A stretch of 11,490 bases of DNA from Flavobacterium sp. (lineage in GTDB: Bacteria > Bacteroidota > Bacteroidia > Flavobacteriales > Flavobacteriaceae): positions 1 to 11,490 of the forward strand of contig SEBM01000070.1 in assembly GCA_004296145.1 (NCBI GenBank). Direction: 5' to 3'. Of the stretch, positions 1 through 7,784 are shown piece by piece. The translations under genes and the position numbers were made by a program. The first letter of the stretch is position 1. Every line of letters starts with the position of its first letter. The notes under the pieces were generated by a model. That model was not told the DNA's origin and did no database searches. It saw only the letters and a program-made list of their open reading frames with translations.

Positions 1-34
1 ATTTTATTCTATTTAAAAATCAAAAATACATATA

Positions 35-736
35 ATGAAAATTGCGCTTTTAGGATACGGAAAAATGGGCAAAGTAATCGAACGAATTGCTTTGGAAAGA
101 GGTCACGAAATTGTTTTAAAGAAAGACGAAAATAATACATACGAAGGCCTTTCAACTGCTGATGTTGCCATCGATTTCAGTGTTCCTACTGCAGCTGTAG
201 ACAACATTTCTACCAGTTTTAATGCTGGAGTTCCTGTAGTTTCAGGAACAACCGGATGGTTGGAACATTATGACGAAATGATTGCTCTTTGCAATGATAA
301 AAAAGGTGGTTTTATTTCCAGCTCAAACTTTAGTTTAGGTGTAAACATTTTCTTTGGTTTAAATGAATATTTAGCTAAAATCATGGCTCCGTTTAACACT
401 TACAAAGTGACAATGGAAGAAATACATCACACGCAAAAACTAGACGCACCAAGCGGAACTGCAATTTCTCTGGCAAAAGGAGTAATTGAAAACAGTAATT
501 ATGCAAATTGGACTCTGGAAGACGCAAAAGCAAATGAAATTCATATCGAAGCAAAAAGAATTGGTGATGTTCCGGGAACTCATACCGTAACTTACGATTC
601 TATTGTTGACAATATCGAAATCAAACATACGGCACACAATCGCGAAGGTTTTGCTTTAGGGGCTGTTATTGCTGCCGAATGGCTGGCCGGAAAACAAGGA
701 GTTTTCAGCATGAAAGATGTACTAAACTTACAATAA
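35..736 (+). CDS. dapB: 4-hydroxy-tetrahydrodipicolinate reductase
   Basis: Cytosolic enzyme that reduces 4-hydroxy-tetrahydrodipicolinate with NAD(P)H to tetrahydrodipicolinate, in the diaminopimelate/lysine pathway. The 233-residue product starts with a Rossmann fold whose dinucleotide-binding motif GYGKMGK is at residues 7-13. GTTG at 71-74 and SSNFSLGVN at 96-104 are typical of the family. The catalytic block EIHHTQKLDAPSGTA at 129-143 holds the expected catalytic His131 and Lys135. RIGDVPGTH at 175-183 is the substrate-side loop. It is shorter than the roughly 270-residue E. coli enzyme, which is usual for the Bacteroidota form. The ATG at 35 places the nucleotide-binding motif at the expected distance from the N-terminus. 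Only 34 bases precede it and I see no convincing promoter there, so it may be driven from outside the window. lepB follows after 59 bases on the same strand and is probably co-transcribed. Identification is firm. Confidence 0.97.
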   Translation: MKIALLGYGKMGKVIERIALERGHEIVLKKDENNTYEGLSTADVAIDFSVPTAAVDNISTSFNAGVPVVSGTTGWLEHYDEMIALCNDKKGGFISSSNFSLGVNIFFGLNEYLAKIMAPFNTYKVTMEEIHHTQKLDAPSGTAISLAKGVIENSNYANWTLEDAKANEIHIEAKRIGDVPGTHTVTYDSIVDNIEIKHTAHNREGFALGAVIAAEWLAGKQGVFSMKDVLNLQ

Positions 737-795
737 CTGAATAAAATCGAAGTAATAATCTAAACTTCAGGTTTGAAACTTTAAACAAAATACTT

Positions 796-2349
796 ATGAC
801 ACTATATCTTTGGTTCGTTTTTTTCTTAGCTGTACAAATTATTCATTTCTTAGGAACATGGAAATTATATCAGGCAGCCGGACGAAAAAGCTGGGAAGCT
901 GCGGTTCCTGTATATAACTCAATTGTTTTAATGAAAATTATTAGCCGCCCAACATGGTGGACTATATTACTTTTTATCCCGATTATTAACCTGATTATGT
1001 TTCCGGTTGTTTGGGTAGAAACTTTAAGAACTTTTGGAAAAAGATCTACCGTTGATACCTTTTTAGGAATTTTTACTTTTGGTTTTTACATTTACTACAT
1101 AAACTATACTCAAAAATTAGAGTATCATGGTAATAGAAAATTATTATCAGAAAACAAGGCTGCAGATACAGTAAGTTCATTACTTTTTGCCATTATAGTA
1201 GCAACATTAGTTCACACTTATGTAGTACAACCCTATACAATTCCAACTTCTTCACTAGAAAAATCATTGCTAATTGGTGACTTTTTGTTTGTAAGTAAAG
1301 TAAACTACGGACCAAGAGTTCCTATGACAACTGTGGCTTTGCCAATGGTTCACGATTCAATTCCTTTTTTAAAGCAAAAATCTTATCTAAAATGGCCACA
1401 ATTGCCGTATTTCAGATTACCTGCTTTCGAAAAAATAAAACGAACAGATATTGTCGTTTTCAACTGGCCTGTTGATACAGTTCATTATTTCTATGAACCA
1501 AAAGGAAGACCTGGCGTTATCAAACCAATCGACAAGAAATCTAACTATGTAAAAAGATGTGTTGGTATTCCTGGTGATAGTTTATCTGTTGTAGATGGTT
1601 ATGTTTTCATTAATGGAAAAAAATTAGTTTTACCGGAAAGAGCTAAACCACAATATTCTTATTCGGTAGCATTAGACGGAAAAACACCTATCGATTTTGA
1701 ATCTTTAATGAAAGAACTTGACATTACAGATGGTGCAGGATTCAAAAGCGAAAAAAGAGACACACTTTATTTCAGAGCTTTGACAGAAGCCAGTGCTGAG
1801 CGTTTAAAAAACACTCCAGGAATTACTGCTGTAAAAAGAGAAATTGACAGAAGAGATGATAACGCAATTTTTCCTCATATCAATAAATGGAGCCAGGATA
1901 ATATGGGCCCTATTTATATTCCTGAAGCAGGAAAAACAGTTGCTTTAAACAATGTTTCATTGCCATTTTACAAAGAAATCATCACTAATTATGAAGGTAA
2001 TACATTGCAAATTGATGGTTCTAAATATTTAATCAACGGAAAACCGGCGACAACGTATACCTTCAAACAGAACTATTACTGGATGATGGGAGATAACCGA
2101 CACAATTCTGAAGACAGTCGCTATTGGGGTTATGTTCCGGAAAATCATATTGTGGGGAAACCTGTTTTTATCTGGCTTAGCTGGGATACAAACGGAAAAG
2201 GTATCAACAAAATTCGTTGGAGCAGAGTTTTCACAACTGTAGATGGCGAAGGACAACCTCAATCTTACTTTAAATATTTCCTAATTGTTCTTGCACTATA
2301 TTTTGTTGGAGAATACTTCTGGAGAAAAAGAAAAGAGAATAAAGCATAA
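796..2349 (+). CDS. lepB: Signal peptidase I with extra N-terminal membrane domain
   Basis: Membrane serine protease (S26 family) that removes signal peptides from exported proteins. The 517-residue protein has about four hydrophobic segments at the N-terminus (roughly 3-22, 54-76, 88-103, 125-145) before the protease domain, and another near the C-terminus (about 493-507). The Ser motif is IPTSSLEKSL at 149-158. By alignment with PSGSMxPT the nucleophile is Ser153. The general-base Lys is Lys253 in YVKRCVGIPGD (251-261), and the GDNRHNSEDSRYWG box is at 432-445. About 180 residues separate Lys253 from the GDN box, so a large insert lies in the periplasmic domain. Length and the added membrane region fit Bacteroidota signal peptidases rather than the 324-residue E. 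coli form. It is preceded by dapB and followed by a perfect inverted repeat, then a WbqC-like gene. The ATG at 796 gives a membrane segment immediately at the N-terminus. Confidence 0.95.
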   Translation: MTLYLWFVFFLAVQIIHFLGTWKLYQAAGRKSWEAAVPVYNSIVLMKIISRPTWWTILLFIPIINLIMFPVVWVETLRTFGKRSTVDTFLGIFTFGFYIYYINYTQKLEYHGNRKLLSENKAADTVSSLLFAIIVATLVHTYVVQPYTIPTSSLEKSLLIGDFLFVSKVNYGPRVPMTTVALPMVHDSIPFLKQKSYLKWPQLPYFRLPAFEKIKRTDIVVFNWPVDTVHYFYEPKGRPGVIKPIDKKSNYVKRCVGIPGDSLSVVDGYVFINGKKLVLPERAKPQYSYSVALDGKTPIDFESLMKELDITDGAGFKSEKRDTLYFRALTEASAERLKNTPGITAVKREIDRRDDNAIFPHINKWSQDNMGPIYIPEAGKTVALNNVSLPFYKEIITNYEGNTLQIDGSKYLINGKPATTYTFKQNYYWMMGDNRHNSEDSRYWGYVPENHIVGKPVFIWLSWDTNGKGINKIRWSRVFTTVDGEGQPQSYFKYFLIVLALYFVGEYFWRKRKENKA

Positions 2350-2368
2350 TAAAAAAATAGTTATTTTT

Positions 2369-2423
2369 GTTTCAGGTTTCATGTTTCAAGTTCACAAAGA
2401 ACTTGAAACATGAAACCTGAAAC
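2369..2423. repeat. Perfect 25-bp inverted repeat of tandem 7-mers (hairpin)
   Basis: Arms at 2369-2393 and 2399-2423 are exact reverse complements with a 5-nt loop (ACAAA). Each arm is built from three consecutive 7-mers: GTTTCAG, GTTTCAT, GTTTCAA on the left and TTGAAAC, ATGAAAC, CTGAAAC on the right, plus four bases at the loop side. It lies between the lepB stop (2349) and the WbqC-like start (2442). A short T tract follows the right arm, so it could slow or end lepB transcription, but its length and perfection look more like a dispersed REP/MITE-like repeat. Function is unknown. Confidence 0.9.
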
Positions 2424-2441
2424 TTTTAAACACAAATCACA

Positions 2442-3056
2442 ATGAATTCCTTATTACTTCCTACCTATTTTCCGTCAATAAGCCACTTTGCAGTTATGGC
2501 TCAATCTGAAAATATTACTTTTGAAATGGAAGATAATTTTCAGAAACAAACCAACAGAAATCGTACTTATATTTATAGTCCGAACGGAATTCAGTTGCTA
2601 AACATCCCTGTTAAACATTCAAAAACAACACATCAGAAAACAAGAGATGTTTTGATTGAGAATGAATTTGACTGGCAGAAACAGCATTTTAAATCTTTGG
2701 AAGCTGCTTACAGAAGCTCTCCTTTTTTTGAGTTTTTTGAAGATGATATTGTACCTGTTTTCGAAAAAAAACATACTTTTTTGATGGATCTGAATCTGGA
2801 AGTTTTAGATATCGTAACGAAGTGTTTAAGAATGAAATTAGAATATGGCAGAACTTCTGAATACTTTCATGAAGTTGAAAACATTACAGATTTCAGATAT
2901 CTGGCAAATGGAAAAAAGGACATCAATTCGTTCGAAAAATATCCTCAGGTATTTGACGACAAACACGGTTTTATAAATAATTTAAGCGTTTTGGATTTGC
3001 TTTTTAATGAAGGTAAATTTGCAATGGATTATTTAAAAAATCAAAAGATAGTCTAA
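2442..3056 (+). CDS. WbqC-like family protein
   Basis: A 204-residue soluble protein resembling the WbqC-like family, whose members are often found near polysaccharide or amino-sugar genes but mostly lack a proven biochemical function. Supporting landmarks are PTYFPS at 7-12 (the family's early P-x-YFP signature), an Arg/Gln-rich segment FQKQTNRNR at 33-41, NIPVK at 54-58, a Trp and a His at 78 and 82, and SPFF at 93-96. The rest is mainly acidic and aromatic, without membrane segments or a signal peptide. It starts just 18 bases after the inverted repeat that follows lepB, and no polysaccharide genes are nearby, so the context does not suggest a role. Its stop codon is one base from the stop of the convergent EEP-fold gene. 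Confidence 0.8.
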   Translation: MNSLLLPTYFPSISHFAVMAQSENITFEMEDNFQKQTNRNRTYIYSPNGIQLLNIPVKHSKTTHQKTRDVLIENEFDWQKQHFKSLEAAYRSSPFFEFFEDDIVPVFEKKHTFLMDLNLEVLDIVTKCLRMKLEYGRTSEYFHEVENITDFRYLANGKKDINSFEKYPQVFDDKHGFINNLSVLDLLFNEGKFAMDYLKNQKIV

Positions 3057-3057
3057 A

Positions 3058-4104
3058 TTATTCCATAGAAATCCTCGCCATAATTGGATAATGGTCTGAG
3101 TTTTCGAAATCAGGAAAACTCTCAAAGTTTTTGACTTTCATTTTACTGTCTGAGAAAATATAATCAATTCTTGCAGGATAATAACGGAACTTATAAGTAG
3201 CTCCAAAACCTTCTCCGGCTTCTTCAAAAGCATCTTTTAGTTTTCCTTTGATATTTCTGTACACATATGAAAACGGACTGTTATTCATATCTCCACAAAT
3301 AATGATCGGATTTTTGCATTGTTTAATGTTTTCTTTAAACTTCTCTGCCTGTTCCTGCTGTTGCCTGAACGCTTTACTGATTCTTTTGTAAATCGCCTGA
3401 GATTTTTGCTGATTTACATTATCAATATCATGCGATATTTCATCAACATCCGGAGAAATCTTAATAGACTGAAGATGCATATTATAAACACGAATAACGT
3501 CTTTTCCGCGTTTTATATCGGCATAAATCACATTGTTACTGGAATTAGGAAAAACGATATTTCCTTCATACAAAATTGGAAATTTTGAAAAAATAGCCTG
3601 ACCGGTTTTGATCTGATTTCCATCAATAAAAATATAACGGTGCGGATAGACTTTTAAGTCAATATGTGCTGAATTTGAGTATTCCTGAATACATAAGATA
3701 TCAGGATCTTTTTCATCTATAAAAGCTTTAATATTTGACGGAATATCGTCGCGGTCCAGCCATTTAAAAACATTAAACAAACGAACGTTATAACTCATTA
3801 CCGAGAAATCCTTTTCATCTTTTACATATTCTTTTGCAGAAAATTTATAAAACTTACTGATAAAGGTAATTCCGGTCAGTAAAACCAAACCGGACAAAAT
3901 AAGGCGTTTTTTGAACTGAATTGCCCAATATATAAAGAACAATCCATTCATGACAAAAAATGCCGGCATAAAAAGCGTAAGCACCGACAAAAGCGGAAAA
4001 CTTTTGGGTGCTAAAAATGGTAAAATATAGATACTAAAAGTAACAACAGTCAGCACTATATTCAAAAAGAACATAATTTTATTAAACCAAGACAGGTTTT
4101 GCAT
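3058..4104 (-). CDS. Membrane-anchored endonuclease/exonuclease/phosphatase-fold protein
   Basis: 348 residues. Three hydrophobic segments at about 10-31, 40-62 and 68-86 are followed by a full endonuclease/exonuclease/phosphatase (EEP) domain. Its metal-dependent hydrolase motifs are all visible: SYNVRLFN at 104-111 (Asn106), the metal ligand Glu141 in CIQEYS, YNMHLQS at 207-213 (His210), CGDMNNSPFS at 270-279 (Asp272, Asn274), ARIDYIFSD at 311-319, and the closing SDHYPI at 336-341 (Asp337, His338). The catalytic set looks intact, so an active Mg-dependent phosphodiesterase is likely. The substrate (nucleic acid, sphingolipid or phosphoinositide-like) cannot be read from sequence. It is the last gene of the mutL-rhomboid-rhomboid unit, 19 bases after the rhomboid at 4124-4984, and no terminator is visible before the convergent WbqC-like gene. 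Confidence 0.9.
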   Translation of the reverse strand: MQNLSWFNKIMFFLNIVLTVVTFSIYILPFLAPKSFPLLSVLTLFMPAFFVMNGLFFIYWAIQFKKRLILSGLVLLTGITFISKFYKFSAKEYVKDEKDFSVMSYNVRLFNVFKWLDRDDIPSNIKAFIDEKDPDILCIQEYSNSAHIDLKVYPHRYIFIDGNQIKTGQAIFSKFPILYEGNIVFPNSSNNVIYADIKRGKDVIRVYNMHLQSIKISPDVDEISHDIDNVNQQKSQAIYKRISKAFRQQQEQAEKFKENIKQCKNPIIICGDMNNSPFSYVYRNIKGKLKDAFEEAGEGFGATYKFRYYPARIDYIFSDSKMKVKNFESFPDFENSDHYPIMARISME

Positions 4105-4123
4105 GTTTTCTTTATTACAAGGA

Positions 4124-4984
4124 TTATTTTCCTGCTTTAAATAAAAATTCTTTTTCTTCTTTGGTCAGACAATCATAACCGGATTGGCTGATTTTATCCA
4201 AAATTTCATCAATCTGTTGCTGCGTTTTGTCTTTCGTAACAATTCTTGATGTTGCTTTTTCTGTAGGTTTTTTATAATTCTTATGAACTGTTTTGAAGGG
4301 GGTCGTAGGTGATTTTCTGAACAGATTGGCAAAGAAATCAATTGTTCTGGAAACCACGATACTCAAATCAGTCCCATTTTGAAGCAATTTAATAAAAATA
4401 AAACCAAAAACGGCACCCGCAAGATGGGAAATATGCCCGCCCATATTGCCAAGGCGAAATTGCAATAAATCTAAAAGTAAAATTACTGCTGTAATATGCC
4501 ATAATTTTACGTTGCCGAAAAACATTAATCTAACATCCATTAATGGCTGATATGTTGTTGTACCTACCAAAATAGCCATAATTGCTGCCGAAGCGCCAAC
4601 TATTGACGCATCATAATTTAAAAAATAATAACTCAGAACGAAGACAACACCTGAAAAAATGGCACCAAGAATGTATAATCCTAAATATTGTTTTTGAGTA
4701 AAAAAAGTCAAAAACAAGGAACTGGCAAAATTTAAAACCAGCATATTAAATAACAAATGCAAAAATCCGTCGTGAAAAAAAGCATACGTTAAAAACGTCC
4801 AGGGTTTAAAAAGAAAAAATTCAGGATCTGATGATAAAGCCAGGCCATTATGGAAAATATATTGCCCTACTGCGAATTGGTCAAGTATTAATGAAATTAA
4901 AAAACAGGCAACGTTCCAGTAAATAAGACGCATTGCGATACCGCCTAATCTATATTGTAATTTTAAATCATCAAGAATATTCAT
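4124..4984 (-). CDS. Rhomboid-family intramembrane serine protease with cytosolic C-terminal tail
   Basis: 286 residues with about six membrane segments between 20 and 200. Rhomboid hallmarks are WTFLTYAFFH at 62-71, HDGFLHLLFNM at 71-81 (with the conserved Asn80), the nucleophile motif GASAA at 130-134 (Ser132), and the histidine motif SHLAG at 186-190 (His187). The Ser-His dyad is therefore present and the protein is probably an active intramembrane protease. After the last membrane segment comes a basic linker (about 225-255) and an acidic helical segment ending LTKEEKEFLFKAGK (273-286). That end resembles the small DUF6576 module I associate with Bacteroidota rhomboids. The C-terminal assignment is from memory and less certain. 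It lies 43 bases downstream of a second rhomboid gene and 19 bases upstream of the EEP gene. Substrates are unknown. Confidence 0.93.
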   Translation of the reverse strand: MNILDDLKLQYRLGGIAMRLIYWNVACFLISLILDQFAVGQYIFHNGLALSSDPEFFLFKPWTFLTYAFFHDGFLHLLFNMLVLNFASSLFLTFFTQKQYLGLYILGAIFSGVVFVLSYYFLNYDASIVGASAAIMAILVGTTTYQPLMDVRLMFFGNVKLWHITAVILLLDLLQFRLGNMGGHISHLAGAVFGFIFIKLLQNGTDLSIVVSRTIDFFANLFRKSPTTPFKTVHKNYKKPTEKATSRIVTKDKTQQQIDEILDKISQSGYDCLTKEEKEFLFKAGK

Positions 4985-5027
4985 AAAAGCTTCTTTAGGT
5001 TTTATTTTCCAATACTAAAGTTAAAAA

Positions 5028-5780
5028 TTAATTCCAACGTTTGTGATTAAATTTATTATTTCTCCAGTATAACATCATTAAAAAACCGGTAAGTGCTCCT
5101 CCAATGTGAGCAAAATGAGCAATTCCAGTTCCGCCGCTGCCAAATATTGAACTTCCTTTAAAACCTAAAAATAAATCTACTGCTAAAATTCCCGGAACAA
5201 AATATTTTGCTTTGATTGGAACAGGAATAAACATTAAAGCCAACTCTGCATTTGGAAACATAAAAGCAAAAGCAGTTAACAAACCATAAATAGCACCCGA
5301 AGCTCCAACAACTGTACCCAGATAAGCGTCTGTAAATCCGTTGAATTGGGAAACTGAGACTAAATCCTGCCATCTTGTATCAATTCTTCCTTCACTTAAA
5401 AGCTTCAGAATATCAGCTTTTTGATATCCATTTGCCATTAAAACGTTCATTGTATCCTGAAAAGAGTAGTAATTTACAGCTGTATGCAATAATGCAGATC
5501 CTAAGCCACAAGAGATATAAAAAAACAAAAATCTCTTACCTCCCCAAAAATGTTCTAAGGCTGATCCAAAAGAAACCATTGCAATCATATTAAAAGCTAT
5601 ATGCATAATTCCTCCATGCATAAACATATGTGTTATTGGCTGCCAAACTGCAAAACTTGGATTCTCAGGAAAAAACATAGCCAAATAATCATATGAAATT
5701 GGCACCAGCTGCGAACCAATAAAAAATATAATATTGATTATTAATAATTGTTTTACTACGGGAGTCATGTTATTCATCAT
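5028..5780 (-). CDS. Rhomboid-family intramembrane serine protease with long internal loop
   Basis: 250 residues, multi-spanning. HGGIMHIAFNM at 55-65 matches the rhomboid His/Asn box (Asn64), GASGAIYG at 159-166 carries the nucleophile Ser161, and AHIGGALTG at 224-232 carries His225, so the catalytic dyad is intact. Between the GGKRFLFFY membrane segment (80-88) and the GASG helix sits a polar insert of about 45 residues (105-155) that the neighbouring rhomboid lacks. The C-terminus is short and basic. The first ATG overlaps the mutL stop by four bases (ATGA), which suggests translational coupling. In-frame ATGs two and five codons in (5777 and 5768) are alternative starts that change nothing in the domain. 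The tight link to mutL and to a second, divergent rhomboid is the only hint at function. Confidence 0.93.
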   Translation of the reverse strand: MMNNMTPVVKQLLIINIIFFIGSQLVPISYDYLAMFFPENPSFAVWQPITHMFMHGGIMHIAFNMIAMVSFGSALEHFWGGKRFLFFYISCGLGSALLHTAVNYYSFQDTMNVLMANGYQKADILKLLSEGRIDTRWQDLVSVSQFNGFTDAYLGTVVGASGAIYGLLTAFAFMFPNAELALMFIPVPIKAKYFVPGILAVDLFLGFKGSSIFGSGGTGIAHFAHIGGALTGFLMMLYWRNNKFNHKRWN

Positions 5781-7684
5781 AAGGCAAACTTTTTATCTAT
5801 ATCTTCAACACGCATCGTGATGAAGGTTGGTTTTTGAAAAGGTGAAATATTTGGATCTTTACAGGCAAACAATCCGTTTACAAGATTATCCTGTTCTTTT
5901 TCGGTTAAATAAGACCCTGTTTTAACCGCTAAACTTTTAGCCATTGATTTGGCAATCGTATCATTTTGACTATAACTATTCGCTGGGATTCCGTCTTGCA
6001 GATCACTTAATAATTGTTCGATAACAAGCGAAACTTCACTTTCTGTAATATTGACCGGAATTCCTGAAATCACTACGTGGTCAGTTTGTGCTTCTTCAAA
6101 GACAAAACCGGTCGTTTCAAGAGAAGGTTTTAATTCTTCAATTAATTCCATTTCTCCTGTTGAATAAAACAAATTCAACGGAAATAATAACTGTTGGCTA
6201 GAAGCCTGATTTACTGTCATATTCAGCAAAAATTGCTCGTACAAAATACGCTGGTGCGCACGTTGCTGATCTACAATTACCATTCCTGATTTTATTGGAG
6301 AAACGATGTATTTTTTATGAATCTGATACGTTTTCTGTATTGCTTGTTCTACATCTTCATCATTAAACAAAGACGAAGTAACTTCTTCGTTTTCAAATGT
6401 AAAAGGAGAACTTTCAATACTTTCAGGATTCTCTAAGTCTAATCCAACGTACAAACTTTCCCAGCTTGCTGTTGGCTCAACTCTTTTAGAATAACCTGAA
6501 TAAGAACCTGAGCCTGAGCCAGAACCTGAGCTACTTCCGGAACCCGCTTTAGAATAATGCTGGTTTGTTTTATCGTCTGTAAACGGATTAAAAGTTCCAT
6601 CAACCTGAATTGTCGGCGTTTCTGCTTCTAAATCTTTATAATGATAAGGTGTGTCTAAATTAGAATCACGATCAAAATCTAAAACAGGCGCCACATTAAA
6701 TTGCCCTAAACTATGTTTGATTGAAGCCCGTAAAATAGCATATAAAGCCTGTTCGTCATCAAACTTAATTTCTGTTTTTGTCGGATGAATATTGATATCA
6801 ATTGTATTGGGAGGAACCTGCAGATATAGAAAATAACTTGGCTGACAGCCATCTTTCAATAATCCGTCATAAGCAGCCATTACGGCATGATGCAAATAAC
6901 CGCTTTTTATAAAACGATCGTTTACGAAAAAGAATTGCTCTCCCCTGTTTTTCTTAGCAAATTCAGGTTTACAAACAAATCCCTGAACGTTTATAATTTC
7001 AGTATCTTCATTTACCGGAACCAGTTTTTCGTTGGTTTTGCCGGACATGATTCCAACAATTCTCTGACGATATCCTGCGATAGGAAGATTGTATAATTCA
7101 CTTCCGTTATGATAAAAAGTAAAATGGATATTTGGGTGCGCCAAAGCAACACGTTGAAATTCATCCATTACATGACGAAATTCGACTGTATCTGATTTAA
7201 GGAAGTTACGACGGGCCGGAATATTAAAAAATAAATTTTTGACCGCAAAAGAAGTTCCTTTTGGTAAAACGGCTACTTCCTGAGATACAAATTTACTTCC
7301 TTCAATAATAATATGTGTACCAAGCTCTTCCTGATCTTGTTTGGTTTTCATTTCCATGTGCGCAATTGCCGCAATAGAAGCCAGAGCTTCTCCGCGAAAA
7401 CCTTTTGTATGCAGTGAAAACAAATCTTCGGCCTGACGGATTTTTGACGTTGCATGACGTTCAAAACACAAACGTGCATCGGTTACGCTCATTCCTAAAC
7501 CATTATCGATTACCTGAACTAATGATTTTCCGGCATCTTTAATAATCAATTTTATGTCAGTTGCTTTTGCATCTACAGCATTTTCCAACAATTCTTTGAC
7601 AACTGAAGCCGGTCTTTGAACCACTTCTCCAGCGGCAATTTGATTAGCAACGTGATCAGGAAGTAATTGAATAATACTAGACAT
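5777..7684 (-). CDS. mutL: DNA mismatch repair protein MutL
   Basis: 635 residues. The protein couples MutS mismatch recognition to downstream repair. The N-terminal GHKL ATPase is intact: ELLENAVDA at 31-39, DNGLGM at 60-65, HATSKI at 77-82, KGFRGEALASI at 94-104 and NLFFNIPARRNFLKS at 150-164, followed by VNDRFIKS at 254-261 and INIHPTKTEIKF at 297-308. A linker with a Gly-Ser repeat (381-399) leads to the C-terminal dimerisation domain. There the endonuclease motif DQHAxxE reads DQQRAHQ (472-478), the ACxxAVK motif reads AKSLAVK (582-588) and CPHGRPT reads SPFQKPT (614-620), so the known metal ligands are missing. It is probably not a nicking endonuclease. The gene starts the mutL-rhomboid-rhomboid-EEP unit and overlaps the next gene by four bases. 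Confidence 0.97.
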   Translation of the reverse strand: MSSIIQLLPDHVANQIAAGEVVQRPASVVKELLENAVDAKATDIKLIIKDAGKSLVQVIDNGLGMSVTDARLCFERHATSKIRQAEDLFSLHTKGFRGEALASIAAIAHMEMKTKQDQEELGTHIIIEGSKFVSQEVAVLPKGTSFAVKNLFFNIPARRNFLKSDTVEFRHVMDEFQRVALAHPNIHFTFYHNGSELYNLPIAGYRQRIVGIMSGKTNEKLVPVNEDTEIINVQGFVCKPEFAKKNRGEQFFFVNDRFIKSGYLHHAVMAAYDGLLKDGCQPSYFLYLQVPPNTIDINIHPTKTEIKFDDEQALYAILRASIKHSLGQFNVAPVLDFDRDSNLDTPYHYKDLEAETPTIQVDGTFNPFTDDKTNQHYSKAGSGSSSGSGSGSGSYSGYSKRVEPTASWESLYVGLDLENPESIESSPFTFENEEVTSSLFNDEDVEQAIQKTYQIHKKYIVSPIKSGMVIVDQQRAHQRILYEQFLLNMTVNQASSQQLLFPLNLFYSTGEMELIEELKPSLETTGFVFEEAQTDHVVISGIPVNITESEVSLVIEQLLSDLQDGIPANSYSQNDTIAKSMAKSLAVKTGSYLTEKEQDNLVNGLFACKDPNISPFQKPTFITMRVEDIDKKFAL

Positions 7685-7784
7685 TAAAAAATTTGGGTTT
7701 TAAGGTTGTTTCTTCGATTTCAGCTTATTGCAAAATCTCAGATTGCTATTGTTAATTTATACTGGTTTTAAAAACCAAGGAGTA

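Noticed and set aside
2353..2368. A-only/T-only hairpin just after the lepB stop
   Set aside because: Seven A-T pairs with a two-base loop is too unstable to call a terminator; the neighbouring 25-bp repeat is the real structure.
3319..3588. An 89-codon + strand reading frame inside the EEP gene
   Set aside because: It is antisense to the intact catalytic domain and its composition is explained by the opposite-strand codons.
4993..5020. CTTTAG / CTAAAG inverted pair in the spacer between the two rhomboid genes
   Set aside because: Only six bases per arm with a 16-base loop and no U tract; expected by chance in AT-rich DNA.
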